A DNA stretch of 34,707 nucleotides from an uncultured Fibrobacter sp. Its GTDB lineage: Bacteria; Fibrobacterota; Fibrobacteria; Fibrobacterales; Fibrobacteraceae. The position numbers and the translations under genes were made by a program. Where the stretch lies: assembly GCF_947166265.1 (NCBI RefSeq), contig NZ_CAMVDO010000028.1, positions 1 through 34,707 of the forward strand, read 5' to 3'. Of this stretch, positions 21,667-31,103 are shown one piece after another (the stretch's first letter is position 1; every line of letters starts with the position of its first letter). The notes under the pieces were generated by a model. The model was given only the letters and a program-made list of their open reading frames with translations, searched no databases and was not told the DNA's origin.

Positions 21667-24000
21667 ATGGATTGCCGCGTCGCCTACGGCTCCTCGCAAC
21701 GACTTAAAAGCTTATTTTCTAAATTACCTCTTATGTACGATCCGCGCTTTTTACCCATCTGCAAAGAAGACCTGGAGGAACTCGGCTGGGACTATGTCGA
21801 TGTGATTATCATTAGCGCGGACGCCTACGTGGACCACCCTTGCTTTGGGCATGCCGTGGTCGGTCGCCTTTTCGAGCATGAAGGCCTGCGCGTAGCAATC
21901 CTTCCGCAGCCGAACTGGCGCGATGACTTGCGCGACTTTAAGAAGCTGGGCCGCCCGCGAATGTTCTTCGCGATTTCGAGCGGCATGGATTCCATGGTGA
22001 ACCACTACACCGCCGCCAAGCGCCTCCGCAGCGACGACGCCTTTACGCCCGGCAACAAGGCAGGGTTCCGCCCGGATTACGCAACTTACACCTACGCGAA
22101 GATTTTAAAGAAGCTCTACCCCGATGTTCCGCTGCTGATTGGCGGACTTGAATCGAGCCTGCGCCGCGTGACGCATTACGACTACTGGAGCGACAGACTT
22201 AAGCCTAGCATCCTTTTCGATACGCAAGCCGACATTCTCGTGTACGGCATGGGCGAAAAACCGCTCAAGGAAATCGTGCGACTCCTGAAGAAAGGCGTAC
22301 CGTTCTCCAGTTTGCATTCCGTGCCGCAAACAGCCTACCTCGCGCCCAAGGGACAAATTCCTACGACCAAGCAGTGGGAAGACCTGCGCCTTTATAGTTA
22401 CGAGGAATGCCTCGCCAACAAACGCAATCAAATCGAGAACTGCCGCAGGGTGGACATCGAATGCAACAAGTGGTTCCAGCGCCGCATCCTGCAAGATGTC
22501 GCGGAACAGACCGTGGTAATTAACCCCGCGTACCCGCCGCTCGAATACGGCGAACTCGACGAAAGTTTTGAATACCCCTACGCCCGCGAACCGCACCCGC
22601 GTTACAGAAAGCGCGGCAACGTGCCTGCGTTCGACATGATCAAGTTCAGCATCAACACTCACCGAGGCTGTTTTGGCGGTTGCAGTTTTTGCGCCATCAA
22701 CGCACACCAGGGCAAATTCATCGCGAGCCGTAGCCGCGAAAGCATTCTGCGCGAAGTCGATTTGATTACGAAGATGGACGGATTCGCCGGCACCATCACC
22801 GATTTGGGCGGCCCGAGCGCCAATATGTACAACATGCGTGGCCGCGACCCGAGCCGTTGCCAAAAGTGCGCACGCCCCAGTTGCCTCACGCCGAAAGTCT
22901 GCGACAACATGGACACGCATCACCACGAGCTCCTGGAACTTTACCGCGAAGTGCGCAACCACCCGAAGGTGAAGCACCTGTTCATTGGAAGCGGCGTGCG
23001 TTACGACATGCTGCTGCAAGAAACCGACGACAAAGAACTGATCCGCGACCACGAAGAATACGCCCGCGAACTCATCGACTACCATGTGAGCGGGCGCCTG
23101 AAGGTGGCCCCGGAACATACCAGCGACGCAGTCCTTAAGCTGATGCGCAAGCCGAGCTTTACGCTGTTCCATAAGTTCAAGGAATTCTTCGACGACGAAT
23201 GCAAGCGCATCGGCAAAAAACAGCAGATTATCCCCTACTTTATCAGTAGCCATCCGGGCTGTACCGAAGCCGACATGGCGGAACTGGCCCTGGAGACAAA
23301 GCAGTTGGGGTTCCAGCTGGAACAGGTTCAGGACTTTACGCCTACGCCCATGACCATCGCGACGGAGATGTTCTATTCCGAAATGACTCCCGATGGAAAG
23401 CCTCTTTACGTGGCGAAAACTCCGGAGCAAAAGAAAAGCCAAAGGCAATTCTTCTTCTGGTACATTCCGGAGAACCGCCCGCAGATCCGCGCCACCCTGG
23501 AGCGCCTCAAGCTGGGCAAGATCGGGCGCCTGCTCTTAAGCCGCAGCGCAAAGGCCGAAGGCAAGGAATTCTTCCCGAGCAAGGAGCGCGAAGAAAACGA
23601 AGTCTACCGCCAGCGCGAACAGCAGAAACGCGAGCAACGGGCCGTCACCATCGTGCCGCAGAAATCCGGCGACAAGGGCCGCTGGGAAAACTCCGCCCGC
23701 AAGGAACGCCGCGCCGCATTATTCGGAAACAATGGAAGTGGCGAGCCGCGCAACGACAGGCGCGAAGGTCACCGCGACTTCCGTGACAACAACCGCAACA
23801 GCAATTTCGGCAACGGTGAGCGCAAGAGTTTCCACAGCGACCGCAAATTCAACCGCGATCAGAATCGCGACTCGCAAAGCAATCGGAATTTCCGCGACAA
23901 CCGCAACAACCAGCGCGGCAACAACCAGCGCGGAGGCAATTCAAGCGGCGGCAAGAACAATTCGCCGGTGCAGTTCACCTCGTTCAAACGAGGCCGCTGA
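21667..24000 (+). CDS. YgiQ-family radical SAM protein with RN-rich tail
   Basis: A 777-residue UPF0313/YgiQ protein of unknown substrate. The N-terminal domain has the family motifs ADAYVDHPCFGHAVVGRLFE and SSGMDSMVNHYTA; the radical SAM domain has the cluster motif C335-FGG-C339-SF-C342 in THRGCFGGCSFCAI. FYSEMTPDGKPLYVAKTPEQKKSQRQ near residue 575 is the usual C-terminal part. The final 100 or so residues are a disordered tail rich in Arg, Asn, Gly and Ser (NNQRGGN-type repeats) that looks like an RNA-binding extension. Family members often start near M23 (MYDPRFLP); neither start has an RBS. The terminator at 24051 ends the unit. Confidence 0.9.
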   Translation: MDCRVAYGSSQRLKSLFSKLPLMYDPRFLPICKEDLEELGWDYVDVIIISADAYVDHPCFGHAVVGRLFEHEGLRVAILPQPNWRDDLRDFKKLGRPRMFFAISSGMDSMVNHYTAAKRLRSDDAFTPGNKAGFRPDYATYTYAKILKKLYPDVPLLIGGLESSLRRVTHYDYWSDRLKPSILFDTQADILVYGMGEKPLKEIVRLLKKGVPFSSLHSVPQTAYLAPKGQIPTTKQWEDLRLYSYEECLANKRNQIENCRRVDIECNKWFQRRILQDVAEQTVVINPAYPPLEYGELDESFEYPYAREPHPRYRKRGNVPAFDMIKFSINTHRGCFGGCSFCAINAHQGKFIASRSRESILREVDLITKMDGFAGTITDLGGPSANMYNMRGRDPSRCQKCARPSCLTPKVCDNMDTHHHELLELYREVRNHPKVKHLFIGSGVRYDMLLQETDDKELIRDHEEYARELIDYHVSGRLKVAPEHTSDAVLKLMRKPSFTLFHKFKEFFDDECKRIGKKQQIIPYFISSHPGCTEADMAELALETKQLGFQLEQVQDFTPTPMTIATEMFYSEMTPDGKPLYVAKTPEQKKSQRQFFFWYIPENRPQIRATLERLKLGKIGRLLLSRSAKAEGKEFFPSKEREENEVYRQREQQKREQRAVTIVPQKSGDKGRWENSARKERRAALFGNNGSGEPRNDRREGHRDFRDNNRNSNFGNGERKSFHSDRKFNRDQNRDSQSNRNFRDNRNNQRGNNQRGGNSSGGKNNSPVQFTSFKRGR

Positions 24001-24050
24001 TTCTTGCACCTCGACAAGCGGCATTTCAAGAATCTGCATTTCAACAGAAA

Positions 24051-24085
24051 AGGCGGCTTCCAAGTACTGGAGAGCCGCCTTTTTT
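24051..24085 (+). terminator. Terminator of the YgiQ gene
   Basis: AGGCGGCT and AGCCGCCT pair around a 14-nt loop, followed by TTTTTT. Confidence 0.85.
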
Positions 24086-24106
24086 AAACTTATTTGACTT
24101 CGCTAA

Positions 24107-24988
24107 TTACGCAAGCTTCTGGAAGAAATCCATCAGCAAGTAGAGAGCGGGGGCTGCGAGGTAGAAAGAATCGCAGCGGTCGAGGACTCCACCGTGACCG
24201 ACAAACAAGTTGCCGGAATCCTTGGTACCGCTCCAACGCTTGAGCGCAGACATCAGAAGGTCGCCCACCTGACCCGCAACAGTCACCAAGAGGCCAAGGC
24301 CTATCGCCTTCGCCCAGTCGATATTCACGTTAAAGCAACCGAGAGCGGCGCTGCACTTTGCCCAGTAGGCAACCCATGCTACCGTCGCAATGGAACCCGC
24401 AACAGAACCTTCCCAGGTCTTTTTCGGGCTGATGCTCGGCGCAAACAGATGACGACCAAAGGGGCCCTTGCCCGCAGCGAACTTTCCGAAGAAATACGCC
24501 ACCGTGTCGCAGAGCCAAACGCCTGTCATCACCAGGATAAACGGATAGCAATGTTCAAAGCCCTGACCGTTCCCCATCATGAGCACGTTCATGCCACCCC
24601 AGAGGCCCACGTAAAGCGGGGCACCGAGCTGCATCACGAGCCACGGGAACAAGTGATCGATTTCCACCTTCGCGTAGGCCAAGCCAATGTAGATTGCAAA
24701 AATCACGAGGAAAGTCATGCCCACCACGTACGGCACGGCAGGCATACCAAAGTAACCGCCCTTGGAAAGCGCCCACGCGAGCGTCAAGGCTAAGGATGCC
24801 GCAAACGAAAGGTAACGGGTATCGGGGCCCTTGTACATCTTGGAGGCCATGCCCGCCCATTCCCAGGCGCCCACGCCCGCGATAAAGCACATCAGGCCAA
24901 TGCGGCTGAAGTCGTTAAACCACAGCAAGAAAAATACAATCGGAATGGCGATAAACGCCGTGATCAATCGCTGCGCAAGATTACTCAT
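24107..24988 (-). CDS. cdsA: Phosphatidate cytidylyltransferase
   Basis: A 293-residue polytopic inner-membrane enzyme that makes CDP-diacylglycerol from phosphatidate and CTP for phospholipid synthesis. It shows SISPKKTWEG (family motif) and the CDP-diglyceride signature SALKRWSGTKDSGNLF followed by VGHGGVLDRCDS, where Val replaces the common Pro and Cys follows DR. I chose the ATG at 24988 (MSNLAQRLITAF) because it overlaps the uppS stop by 8 nt (ATGAGTAA), a typical coupling; the frame opens nine codons earlier. Last gene of frr-uppS-cdsA; the usual next gene, dxr, is not downstream. Confidence 0.93.
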   Translation of the reverse strand: MSNLAQRLITAFIAIPIVFFLLWFNDFSRIGLMCFIAGVGAWEWAGMASKMYKGPDTRYLSFAASLALTLAWALSKGGYFGMPAVPYVVGMTFLVIFAIYIGLAYAKVEIDHLFPWLVMQLGAPLYVGLWGGMNVLMMGNGQGFEHCYPFILVMTGVWLCDTVAYFFGKFAAGKGPFGRHLFAPSISPKKTWEGSVAGSIATVAWVAYWAKCSAALGCFNVNIDWAKAIGLGLLVTVAGQVGDLLMSALKRWSGTKDSGNLFVGHGGVLDRCDSFYLAAPALYLLMDFFQKLA

Positions 24989-25691
24989 GCAACACCTTCC
25001 CAAAACGTCTTTCACGAGTATTGAAGAACTCGACAGCCTTCAGGAACTCTTCCTTGGTAAAGTCGGGCCAAAGCGTATCCGTTACATAGAACTCGCTATA
25101 GGCGGCCTGCCAAAGCAGATAGTTCGAAAGCCTAAACTCTCCACCCGTACGAATCACGAGATCCGGATCGGGCGCTCCCTTTAAATAAAGATTCTTTGCG
25201 AATAAAGTCTCGTCGATGTCTTCGGTCTTGAGCGTACCCGCCGCCACCTGGGCTGCAATCGCCTTCGTGGCATCCACGATTTCCTGACGGCCACCGTAAG
25301 AGATCGCAAGGTTCAGCTGCATGCCCGTATTGTTCGCCGTCTTGTCGATAGCGGACTGGAGACTTGTACGCGGCTTGTCAGGCAAACGGTTCATGTTACC
25401 GATGACCGTAAGCTTCACGTTCTTTTCCATAAGGTCGGGAATTTCCTTGACGACCATCTCGATCAGGAGATTCATCAGGTAATCCACTTCCTTGGAGGGG
25501 CGGCCCCAGTTCTCGGAGCTGAACACGTAAAGTGTCATGTGTTCGAGCTTAAGGTTTACGCCCACCTCGACTGCATCGATAGTCGCCTGGGTGCCCCTGC
25601 GGTGCCCCAGGAAACGTTCGAGACCTCGGCTGCGGGCCCAGCGCCCGTTGCCGTCCATAATGATGGCGACATGTCTAAGCTGATTTGCCAC
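24981..25691 (-). CDS. uppS: Isoprenyl (undecaprenyl) diphosphate synthase
   Basis: A 236-residue cis-prenyltransferase that extends farnesyl diphosphate to the C55 carrier lipid for peptidoglycan and other cell-surface polymers. Motifs: IIMDGNGRWARSRGL with the catalytic Asp, GHRRGTQA, LYVFSSENWGRP, and RTGGEFRLSNYLLWQAAYSEFYVTDTLWPDF near the C-terminus. Length is normal. It starts 12 nt after frr and its stop overlaps cdsA by 8 nt. Confidence 0.95.
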   Translation of the reverse strand: MANQLRHVAIIMDGNGRWARSRGLERFLGHRRGTQATIDAVEVGVNLKLEHMTLYVFSSENWGRPSKEVDYLMNLLIEMVVKEIPDLMEKNVKLTVIGNMNRLPDKPRTSLQSAIDKTANNTGMQLNLAISYGGRQEIVDATKAIAAQVAAGTLKTEDIDETLFAKNLYLKGAPDPDLVIRTGGEFRLSNYLLWQAAYSEFYVTDTLWPDFTKEEFLKAVEFFNTRERRFGKVLHE

Positions 25692-25703
25692 GCAAACCCC
25701 GGA

Positions 25704-26237
25704 CTACACCTTGAGGATGTCCGCTTCCTTTTCGGCAAGCAGACGGTCGATTTCGGCGATAGCCTTGTCGGTTGCCTTCTGGATTTCGTCCTGCTGTTTC
25801 TTGACTTCGTCTTCGGGCATTTCCTTGTTCTTCTTGAGGGCGTCGTTGGCATCGCGGCGAATGTTGCGGATTGCCACGCGGCCTTCTTCGGCATGCTTAC
25901 GGGCGATCTTCGCGAGTTCCTGGCGGCGTTCCGTCGTAAGAATCGGAAGGCTCACGCGGATGCAGTTGCCGTCTTTCATCGGGGTAAGGCCTATGTTTGC
26001 AGCAAGGATAGCCTTGTCGATCGGGTCGACCATGGTCTTTTCCCACGGGGAAACGAGCAACATGCGCGGTTCGGGCACAGAAATCTTTGCCACCTGAGAA
26101 ATCGGGGTCGGGGTGCCGTAATAGTCGATACGTACGTCGTTCAGGATAGCGGGGCTAGCCTGGCCAGCACGGATCTTGGAAAATTCACGTTCGGTGGCCT
26201 CGATGGCCTTGCTCATTTTGTCGGTATATTCGGACAT
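25704..26237 (-). CDS. frr: Ribosome recycling factor
   Basis: A 177-residue RRF, which with EF-G splits the post-termination ribosome. Diagnostic stretches are FSKIRAGQASPAIL, YYGTPTPISQVAKISVPEPRML, and the helical end EGRVAIRNIRRDANDALKK. Length is slightly below the usual 185. In most bacteria frr directly follows pyrH, but here a 1.45-kb lipoprotein gene lies between them. A hairpin-forming inverted repeat is present upstream. Confidence 0.95.
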   Translation of the reverse strand: MSEYTDKMSKAIEATEREFSKIRAGQASPAILNDVRIDYYGTPTPISQVAKISVPEPRMLLVSPWEKTMVDPIDKAILAANIGLTPMKDGNCIRVSLPILTTERRQELAKIARKHAEEGRVAIRNIRRDANDALKKNKEMPEDEVKKQQDEIQKATDKAIAEIDRLLAEKEADILKV

Positions 26238-26273
26238 AAATAGATTTCAGGTTACAGGTTAAAGGTTTTAGTT

Positions 26274-26293
26274 ATTTCTTCTAGAGAAGAAAT
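26274..26293. repeat. Inverted repeat upstream of frr
   Basis: ATTTCTTC-TAGA-GAAGAAAT, perfect 8-bp arms, 37 bp before the frr start. It lies next to a stretch of CAGGTTACAGGTT low-complexity repeats. The function is unknown. Confidence 0.4.
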
Positions 26294-26404
26294 ATACATA
26301 AAAGAGGGGCGGGTATTACAATTTCTTCCTATTAAAAATGCAAAAATGCCCCCGCAAGGTAGGGACAATAAGCGCCGCGAACGCATCGACTCGTCAAAAA
26401 TAAG

Positions 26405-26436
26405 AAAAAAGCACTATTCCTTTTTTGGAATAGTGC
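26405..26436 (-). terminator. Terminator of the lipoprotein gene
   Basis: GCACTATTCC-AAAAAA-GGAATAGTGC on the minus strand followed by TTTTTT. Because both flanks have T/A runs it could act in both directions. Confidence 0.85.
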
Positions 26437-26465
26437 CTTTTAGATTTTTTGCGTTACTTTAGATG

Positions 26466-27914
26466 TTATTCAGCAACCTTGTCAGCCTGTTCATCGTCAT
26501 ACAGACCGGCAAGAGACTGGAAGTACTGCAACAGCTGGCGGATAACAACGATGGTTTCCTGCATCGGATCGGCAGCGTGGTCGATGATGTTGATGCCGTA
26601 TTCGATAGACTTCTGATCCAGGACTTCAACCAGCGGGACATAGCCTTCGTCCTTGTTGAACTGCAGAGCCGGCATCGTCCAGAAGTCAACACCGAACTGC
26701 ACCGTTTCGAACTGCACCGGGATTTCCTTCTTCAGTTGCGTTGCGGTAAGGCTTACAGTCACCAGCTTGTTCACCTGCTTGGTGTAGTTTTCGATGGTCT
26801 TTTCGTCGGCATAGTCGCGACGTGCATCTGCGAGGGCCTGCTGAGCCTTCACGAGCTTGTCGCAATCAGACACCTTCAGAGAAATGGCCAAGTCATCCAT
26901 AAAGACCAACGACATCGAGTCGATGGAATTGCCGGAAATTGCAGCAGTGAACACGTCTACGAGGCTGCTGCTATTGGTCATATCGGACAAGTCGACTTCA
27001 TCCTTGCTATCCCTGCTATTTTCAACATAGAGGGACACCACCTTCTTCTTGTTGTGTTCGAAATCGAACTTGGAACCGGCCTTATGCTTCGACGGATCCT
27101 GGCCGATTGCAAAATAAACCTTGGTAACATCACCAGGAATTTTTGTGCCGTCGTCAAGATTAACCGCCTTGAGGTTGGATTCCACTTCACCAACAATGTT
27201 GAAGGCTGTCGTCATCCTGTCCATGAATTCAGACTTGCCACTCAACTCGAACTGGTTTTCGAAGCTACCAGAGAAGAGGGTTTCCCACTTTTTCTCAGGC
27301 TTGGCCTGAATCGAGAAGGATACCTTCGTGGGGACTTCGGCCACAACGGCAAGACCATTTTCGGTAGAATGGACCTTGTCAATGAACTTAACCTTATCAC
27401 CACCAGTCTTTAAGGTGAGCTTCAAGGATTCCTTTTCAAGCTTCTGGGTCTTCAGGTTCCACGAAGGAAGCAAAAGTTCAAAGTTATCGGCCTTCTTGAC
27501 CGTAAACTCGAGATTTTCATCCATGGTAAAGCGGTAATTGAAGTCACTCAAATCTGCCGTTGCCACATACTGGTAACCCATTTTACCCAGTTCGCTCTTC
27601 GCCTTTACAGGTTCGATGCCTTCCAATATTTTTGCGCTGAAAGTCCTTGACACCACATTGTCGGCATCCGGGTTATTGAGCACATACTGGTTGAAGTTTG
27701 TATTCAGTATATTAGCAAATTCCCAGGAACCGAAATTCAAGTTTTCAGCAACTTCCTTGAGGTTTGCACGAGTGTTTTCAACAAAGGCGGCGCGTTCTTC
27801 ACTCACCTTCGGTTCTTCCGGGGCGCTACTCGACGAACTGTCGTCGGAACAGGCGGTAAACAGAGCTCCCCCACAGACCAGGGACGTTGCGAGCATCCAT
27901 TGCGTTTTTTTCAT
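26466..27914 (-). CDS. Lipoprotein of unknown function between pyrH and frr
   Basis: 482 residues with a lipoprotein signal peptide: MKKTQWMLATSLVCGGALFTAC, Cys22 in lipobox FTAC, followed by SDDSSSSSAPEEP, the Ser-rich linker typical of Fibrobacter lipoproteins. The rest is acidic and soluble, with strand-rich repeats such as LKLTLKTGGDKVKF and a helical region at about 355-390. No known domain is recognised. The start has AGGAGA 5-6 nt upstream. The gene has its own terminator (26405-26436), and the pyrH terminator precedes it, so it is transcribed independently from within a normally compact operon. Confidence 0.85.
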   Translation of the reverse strand: MKKTQWMLATSLVCGGALFTACSDDSSSSSAPEEPKVSEERAAFVENTRANLKEVAENLNFGSWEFANILNTNFNQYVLNNPDADNVVSRTFSAKILEGIEPVKAKSELGKMGYQYVATADLSDFNYRFTMDENLEFTVKKADNFELLLPSWNLKTQKLEKESLKLTLKTGGDKVKFIDKVHSTENGLAVVAEVPTKVSFSIQAKPEKKWETLFSGSFENQFELSGKSEFMDRMTTAFNIVGEVESNLKAVNLDDGTKIPGDVTKVYFAIGQDPSKHKAGSKFDFEHNKKKVVSLYVENSRDSKDEVDLSDMTNSSSLVDVFTAAISGNSIDSMSLVFMDDLAISLKVSDCDKLVKAQQALADARRDYADEKTIENYTKQVNKLVTVSLTATQLKKEIPVQFETVQFGVDFWTMPALQFNKDEGYVPLVEVLDQKSIEYGINIIDHAADPMQETIVVIRQLLQYFQSLAGLYDDEQADKVAE

Positions 27915-27931
27915 ATTTTCTCCTTGATTAA

Positions 27932-28013
27932 GTGAACTTTCGTTTACAAAGAGTTAAGATAATATATTTGTCACTAAAACGTATCGTTATTTTTGTAAAC
28001 TTTACTTTACAAA
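27932..28013 (-). promoter_or_regulatory. 19-nt direct repeats upstream of the lipoprotein gene
   Basis: On the plus strand GTAAACTTTACTTTACAAA (27995-28013) and GTGAACTTTCGTTTACAAA (27932-27950) agree at 16 of 19 positions, 63 bp apart. A TATATT-like -10 (minus strand) lies between them, so they could be paired operator sites. Confidence 0.5.
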
Positions 28014-28044
28014 TAAAAAATCCCGGCTTTCTTTGCCAGGATTT
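28012..28044 (-). terminator. Terminator of pyrH
   Basis: Minus strand AAATCCTGGC-AAAGAAA-GCCGGGATTT, one mismatch, followed by TTTTTAT. Confidence 0.75.
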
Positions 28045-28087
28045 CCTTAATAGCGGGCCATAGACGACGCCCGCCCTTGAGCAATTT

Positions 28088-28795
28088 TTAGCAGTGGACC
28101 AGCGTACCGAGGTCGCCGTTGATAGCGGCGCGGGTGAGGTTTCCCTTTTCCATCTTGAACACGAAGATAGGCATGTTGTTTTCCATGCAGAGGGCGACTG
28201 CTGCGGTGTCCATAACCTTGAGGCCGCGGGAAATGACTTCCTTGTAGCTGATATCGTCGAAGCGGGTTGCCGTCGGATCCTTGACCGGGTCTGCGGTGTA
28301 GATGCCATCGACCTTGGTCGCCTTCATGATGACGTCACATTCGCTTTCGATAGCGCGGAGAGCAGCGCAGCTGTCTGTCGTGAAGAAGGGGTTACCCGTA
28401 CCCGCAGAGAAGATCACCACGGAACCCGCAGAGAGGAGCTTGAGCGCCTTGCGACGGTCGAAGAATTCGCAGACCGGTTCCATGCGGATGGCCGACATCA
28501 CCACGGAGTCAATGCCCTGCTTGTCGAGAGCGTCCTGCATGGCAAGGCCGTTCATCACGGTGCCGAGCATGCCCATAGCATCGCCCTGGGCACGGTTCAT
28601 GCCGCCTGCAGAAGCGGAAATGCCGCGAACGAGGTTACCACCACCGATCACGAGCGCAACCTGTACGCCCTGCTTGACGATGGATGCGATTTCGGAGGCC
28701 ATGTCAGAAAGAATCTGGTTGTCGATGCCGTGGCCCTTTTCGCCTGCGAGGGCTTCGCCACTGAGCTTGAGAAGAATGCGTTTGAATTTGGACAT
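28088..28795 (-). CDS. pyrH: UMP kinase
   Basis: A 235-residue member of the bacterial UMP kinase family (amino acid kinase fold), converting UMP to UDP with ATP. Motifs: [61 protein letters not shown] and [13 protein letters not shown]. Length and start ([16 protein letters not shown]) are normal. No rpsB-tsf pair precedes it in the window; instead it is divergent from the M6 protease gene. It has its own terminator. Confidence 0.96.
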   Translation of the reverse strand: MSKFKRILLKLSGEALAGEKGHGIDNQILSDMASEIASIVKQGVQVALVIGGGNLVRGISASAGGMNRAQGDAMGMLGTVMNGLAMQDALDKQGIDSVVMSAIRMEPVCEFFDRRKALKLLSAGSVVIFSAGTGNPFFTTDSCAALRAIESECDVIMKATKVDGIYTADPVKDPTATRFDDISYKEVISRGLKVMDTAAVALCMENNMPIFVFKMEKGNLTRAAINGDLGTLVHC

Positions 28796-29000
28796 AATTA
28801 TTCACCGGTTAAAAGTTTGTGCGTCAGAGCGCGATTATCTAGTCGGATAATTTAAAAATATTTAACAGAGAGAGAAAATGAAGCACCCACATTTTCCGCC
28901 AATTCGGCCAATTATGTTTCTTGTGATTTTTTCGATACAATGCAGCTCTCTTTTTAAAATGAATGTATTTTACCCAAAGGTGTCAATCTAGGATGTTTTC

Positions 29001-30911
29001 ATGAAAACCAAACTTTTGCCGTTGGGCGTTTTACTACTTGCGCTCCCCACGATGCTTTTCGCCGACATCGTGTACCAGGGGAAAAGAGTCCAGGCCTGGC
29101 CCGAAGAAGCCACGCCCAAATACAACAATAAATCCCGTGTTCTCCTGAAAACAACTGCAACCACAACGCAAAGCCATTTCGCCGCACCCAAAGGCAAAAT
29201 CCACAGCCTGACGCTACTCGTCGACTTTTCGGATGAACCGGCTCCCGTCACCATAAGCGAGGTCGAAGACTGGCTAAACAAGGAAGGATTCAATCGAGAC
29301 GGCTGCAACGGTTCCGTGCGCGACTACTATCTAGACATATCAAACGGACAGCTGGACCTCACCAACGAAGTCTTCGGCTGGTACCGAGCAAAACATCCCA
29401 AATCCTGGTACGACAGCCCCGACAGAATCGTAAATGGGGCCGATTACGCCGCTTCCGACACTCTTGCAAAAGAAGTCTTCGACTATTTCGATTCACAGGT
29501 TGATTTTTCTCGTTACGACAATGACAAGGACGGCGTCACCGAAGCAATCAACATTGTGTATGCAGGCGCCGGGAAAACACATGGAATGGGCATATGGCCG
29601 CACTCAGGATGGTCCAATATCGTCAAGGACGGTGTTCGCCTCACGCATCATCAAATGACGGACATGCCAGGCAAATTTTCGCTGTATGTCTTTGTGCACG
29701 AAAGCGGCCACATGATTTTTGGTTGGCCAGACCTCTACTGGTACGGCGACTACTGCACCATGGGTAACCGCGCGAACGACTGGAACCCCGTAGCCATAAA
29801 CGATTTCTACCGCGCAGACCAGGGATGGATTCCGTTTGTTGACATCACCAGCGAAGATGTAAATAACATAACCTCCCTCGAAGTCACCAAGCCAGGCGAA
29901 GTCTGTTACCGTTACAAGAACCCCGCAAGGCCCGACAAGGAAGGACTCGTCTGGTCCTACGTGCGCAACACGGGTCGCGATAAAGTTCTCAAGGGCAGCG
30001 GCCTCCTGATGCAGCACTACGACTTTTCCATAGCAGGCAACACTGCTTCGAACAAACTTGAAATGAGAATCGTCCGCGCCAATCACACAGAGCCTTCCCT
30101 CAACGGCGATGATGATAAATGGCCTAGCCCGGGCAGCACCGCAACCGCATTTTTCAAGAGCGGAACCTACCCCGAATTTTCGGACGAAACCTACCCCGCC
30201 ATCACTTGGTACAATGGTTCCAAAACGGGACTCAAGATTACCGACATCGGAACGCCCGGCGAAACTCTCTCATTCTGCATCGGTGAAAACTGCACCGAGC
30301 CCTCGTCCAGTTCGTCTGCACAAGAAAGTTCCAGCAGCACCGCAGAACTCACCGTTCAAAAAATCGCACTTGACGTAACACTTCCGCTAGACAACAACTA
30401 CGCTTACGAGACACTCGACCTGAAAGGCAGCGAAGTCGCCCAGATTTTAGGCATCAAGCAAAGTGAAATTGAAGATAAAGCAACTTTCTACGGAGTGGAA
30501 CCCGACGGAACGCTCAACAGCCGCACTACCGGCGAAGGCACCGGACACTGGTTTGATAAAGACGGCAAGATTGTCGCCTGGGACCCGAACGGCACCAGCA
30601 TGGTTTATTCCAACGTGGACCTTGTCACCATGACCTCCAAAATCGGCCACATGCCGAACAAAGTAAAGTCAGGCGATTCGTTCACCATAAGGCAGGCCCT
30701 CGTTTACGGAAGCAAGCAGGTCACCTTCGAAATCAAGGTAACGATAAACGAAAATGGAACCACTAAAATCATCTCGAATTTAGGGATCGCCAAGCACGGC
30801 AAGCCCGGAAGCCAAATCTTCAACGCCCTCGGCAAACCCGTCGGCACCCGAAACGCAGCCGGAGAACTCCCCAACCTGCCCAAGGGCATTTATGTGGAAG
30901 TCGTGAAGTAG
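29001..30911 (+). CDS. Secreted M6-family metalloprotease with DUF4859-like domain
   Basis: 636 residues. Signal peptide MKTKLLPLGVLLLALPTMLFA; the propeptide-like region leads into the M6 (immune inhibitor A-like) protease domain with H233-ES-GH237 in VHESGHMIFGWPDLY, where the two His bind zinc and Glu234 is the base; Asp244 in WPDLY is the likely third ligand. A Ser-rich linker (about 434-447) joins a DUF4859-like domain (about 450-595; GHWFDKDGKIVAW is its typical core). The C-terminus ends with a T9SS-like tail (FNALGKPVG, LPKGIYVEVVK), which suggests type IX export. AGGA lies 9 nt before the ATG. It is a single gene followed by a terminator. Confidence 0.85.
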   Translation: MKTKLLPLGVLLLALPTMLFADIVYQGKRVQAWPEEATPKYNNKSRVLLKTTATTTQSHFAAPKGKIHSLTLLVDFSDEPAPVTISEVEDWLNKEGFNRDGCNGSVRDYYLDISNGQLDLTNEVFGWYRAKHPKSWYDSPDRIVNGADYAASDTLAKEVFDYFDSQVDFSRYDNDKDGVTEAINIVYAGAGKTHGMGIWPHSGWSNIVKDGVRLTHHQMTDMPGKFSLYVFVHESGHMIFGWPDLYWYGDYCTMGNRANDWNPVAINDFYRADQGWIPFVDITSEDVNNITSLEVTKPGEVCYRYKNPARPDKEGLVWSYVRNTGRDKVLKGSGLLMQHYDFSIAGNTASNKLEMRIVRANHTEPSLNGDDDKWPSPGSTATAFFKSGTYPEFSDETYPAITWYNGSKTGLKITDIGTPGETLSFCIGENCTEPSSSSSAQESSSSTAELTVQKIALDVTLPLDNNYAYETLDLKGSEVAQILGIKQSEIEDKATFYGVEPDGTLNSRTTGEGTGHWFDKDGKIVAWDPNGTSMVYSNVDLVTMTSKIGHMPNKVKSGDSFTIRQALVYGSKQVTFEIKVTINENGTTKIISNLGIAKHGKPGSQIFNALGKPVGTRNAAGELPNLPKGIYVEVVK

Positions 30912-30942
30912 GAAAATTTAGATTCTAAAAACATTTCATCAC

Positions 30943-30973
30943 AAAGGTTCTGCAACAATGCAGGACCTTTTTA
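30943..30973 (+). terminator. Terminator of the M6 protease gene
   Basis: AAAGGTTCTGC and GCAGGACCTTT pair (one G-T) around AACAAT, followed by a T run. Confidence 0.8.
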
Positions 30974-31103
30974 TTTGACTCCGTTGCATAACGGAGCATT
31001 TTCATTCGTTAAAATCTTTTTACCCACAAAAGTCGCTGCATCAGGTTGAAAAAAGCGTGTATAGAGATAGGAACATCCCCAAAACTTAACTTTAAGGACT
31101 TTT

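Noticed and set aside
22105-23448. 447-codon open frame antisense to the radical SAM gene
   Set aside because: It mirrors the codon pattern of the strongly supported YgiQ gene and encodes no recognisable motif; its length follows from high GC content.
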